Positions 63,350 through 64,000 of a DNA stretch of 64,000 nt are shown piece after piece. Both the position numbers and the translations under genes were made by a program. Under the pieces are notes generated by a model, which was not told the origin of the DNA, did not search any database, and saw only the letters and a program-made list of their open reading frames with translations. Origin of the DNA: Pseudohongiella sp. Its GTDB lineage: Bacteria > Pseudomonadota > Gammaproteobacteria > Pseudomonadales > Pseudohongiellaceae. Where the stretch lies: assembly GCF_011050365.1 (NCBI RefSeq), contig NZ_DRFV01000006.1:62001-126000 (forward strand). Reading direction: 5' to 3'. The stretch's first letter is position 1; each line of letters opens with the position of its first letter.

Positions 63350-64000
63350 TCATTCGTAAGTAAGTGCGGTAGCTTTGCCGGAGAAAATTCGGTATACAAA
63401 AAATGTATAGGCGATGATTGCCGGCAGCACAATTGCGGTACCCCAAAAAGTAAACAGCAATGATTTTGTGCTGGAAGCTGATTCCCATATGGTCATCTGG
63501 CCGATGATGATGTCCGGCAAAATGCTGTAGGCCAGGCCCAGTGCCGCCAGTACACACAATAGGATCAGGCCGGCGTAAAGCAGCCACTCCCGGCCCGAGC
63601 GTAAGGTCTTTTGATCAGACAGTAGCCACAGTAAACCGGCGAAAGTTGCCATGCTTAGCAGTGGAATCGGCAGCAGCCTGAGGCCTTCGGGGAAGCTGAA
63701 CCATTTGTCTGCGATCGTCTCGCTGATCAGAGGTGTCGCAAGCGATACCAGCAATAACGCGGCGCCCATGGGCAGAATTGATTTTTTTGCCCAGCCCAGT
63801 GCCTTGTCAAAAAGTTCGTCTTCAGTTTTTATCAGTAACCACGCTGATCCCAGCAGGATGTAAAGTGCCGGCAGTGTTACCGCAATCAGCACCGAAAACA
63901 GATAACTGATACCGGATTGGCCCAGGCCGGTGATATAGGTTCCGAGCATCCACCCTTGTGATACCGCAGTTATAAGTGATCCGATAGCAAAGATAGCGTT
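63350..64000 (-). CDS. cydB: Cytochrome bd ubiquinol oxidase subunit II (C-terminal part; start beyond window)
   Basis: The frame is open to base 64000 on the minus strand, so the N-terminus lies outside. The visible 216 residues include AIGSLITAVSQGWMLGTYITGL, six hydrophobic helices, and the family-typical C-terminal SLLFTFWGTAIVLPAIIAYTFFVYRIF. CydB is the subunit II of the high-affinity terminal oxidase, which resists sulfide. With sqr and the metallohydrolase in line, this operon allows respiration while detoxifying sulfide. The cioB variant of CIO is a possible alternative. Confidence 0.9.
   Translation of the reverse strand, partial: NAIFAIGSLITAVSQGWMLGTYITGLGQSGISYLFSVLIAVTLPALYILLGSAWLLIKTEDELFDKALGWAKKSILPMGAALLLVSLATPLISETIADKWFSFPEGLRLLPIPLLSMATFAGLLWLLSDQKTLRSGREWLLYAGLILLCVLAALGLAYSILPDIIIGQMTIWESASSTKSLLFTFWGTAIVLPAIIAYTFFVYRIFSGKATALTYE

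Noticed and set aside
1-64000. tRNA, rRNA, CRISPR arrays, insertion sequences, prophage or integrase
   Set aside because: No cloverleaf or rRNA-like run, no regularly spaced repeats, no transposase or integrase motifs seen on either strand.

Overview
The window is about 64 kb of ordinary, densely packed chromosome from a gammaproteobacterium. Evidence for that placement: a malate synthase G / 532-residue isocitrate lyase glyoxylate pair, a two-subunit pyruvate carboxylase of the Pseudomonas type, CbpA/CbpM, QseBC-like and NarL-type two-component systems, a CydB subunit, two TonB-dependent receptors (so a Gram-negative outer membrane), and Fur-, FNR/ANR- and PmrA-like operators. The species cannot be named from sequence alone. 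I see no rRNA, tRNA, CRISPR, insertion sequence, integrase or prophage gene, so this looks like core plus accessory chromosome and not a mobile island.

Layout. 1-10.2 kb: malate synthase G (5' end cut off by the window) and isocitrate lyase, a GST, a DUF2007 zinc-ribbon protein, a small K+-channel-like protein, a PAS-GGDEF cyclase, and pyruvate carboxylase A/B (glyoxylate shunt and anaplerosis). 10.2-18.6 kb: a lysine-rich 33-residue protein, an Oar-like TonB receptor followed by a secreted phosphodiesterase, a tiny membrane protein whose ribosome-binding site can be buried in a 13-bp hairpin, a periplasmic rhodanese, a haem-c lipoprotein with an FNR-type promoter, and CbpA/CbpM. 18.6-26.5 kb: a two-component system divergent from a CusCBA-like RND efflux operon ending in DUF3240.

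26.6-33.8 kb holds the most interesting locus. It is a tightly packed eight-gene minus-strand operon: thermostable-hemolysin-family (GNAT-like) protein, ANL adenylating enzyme, haem-oxygenase-like non-haem iron enzyme, SDR, TPR protein, QseB/PmrA-like regulator, QseC-like kinase and cytochrome b561. It is preceded by a perfect CTTAAG-N5-CTTAAG direct repeat, the shape of a PmrA box, and followed by a long hairpin. It reads as an envelope-stress-controlled, self-regulating pathway that builds or modifies an unknown, probably acyl-derived, molecule.

33.8-53.2 kb: an ACR3 arsenite exporter, a Fur-box-preceded TonB receptor, a large MscS channel, a CE4 deacetylase / TIM-barrel-like pair, a double-VOC protein, gamma-glutamyltranspeptidase, a flavin disulfide reductase, HMCES/YedK, dodecin, an MFS transporter, an ABC-F ATPase and a Tll0287-like haem lipoprotein. 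53.3-60.5 kb is a signalling block: PAS-chemoreceptor, PAS histidine kinase with NarL-type regulator behind a perfect FNR/ANR box, and a MASE3-PAS-GGDEF-EAL protein. 60.6-64 kb: a VIT-family membrane protein, then sulfide:quinone oxidoreductase, a persulfide-dioxygenase-like metallohydrolase and cytochrome bd subunit II (cut by the window end), a coherent sulfide-handling and respiration module.
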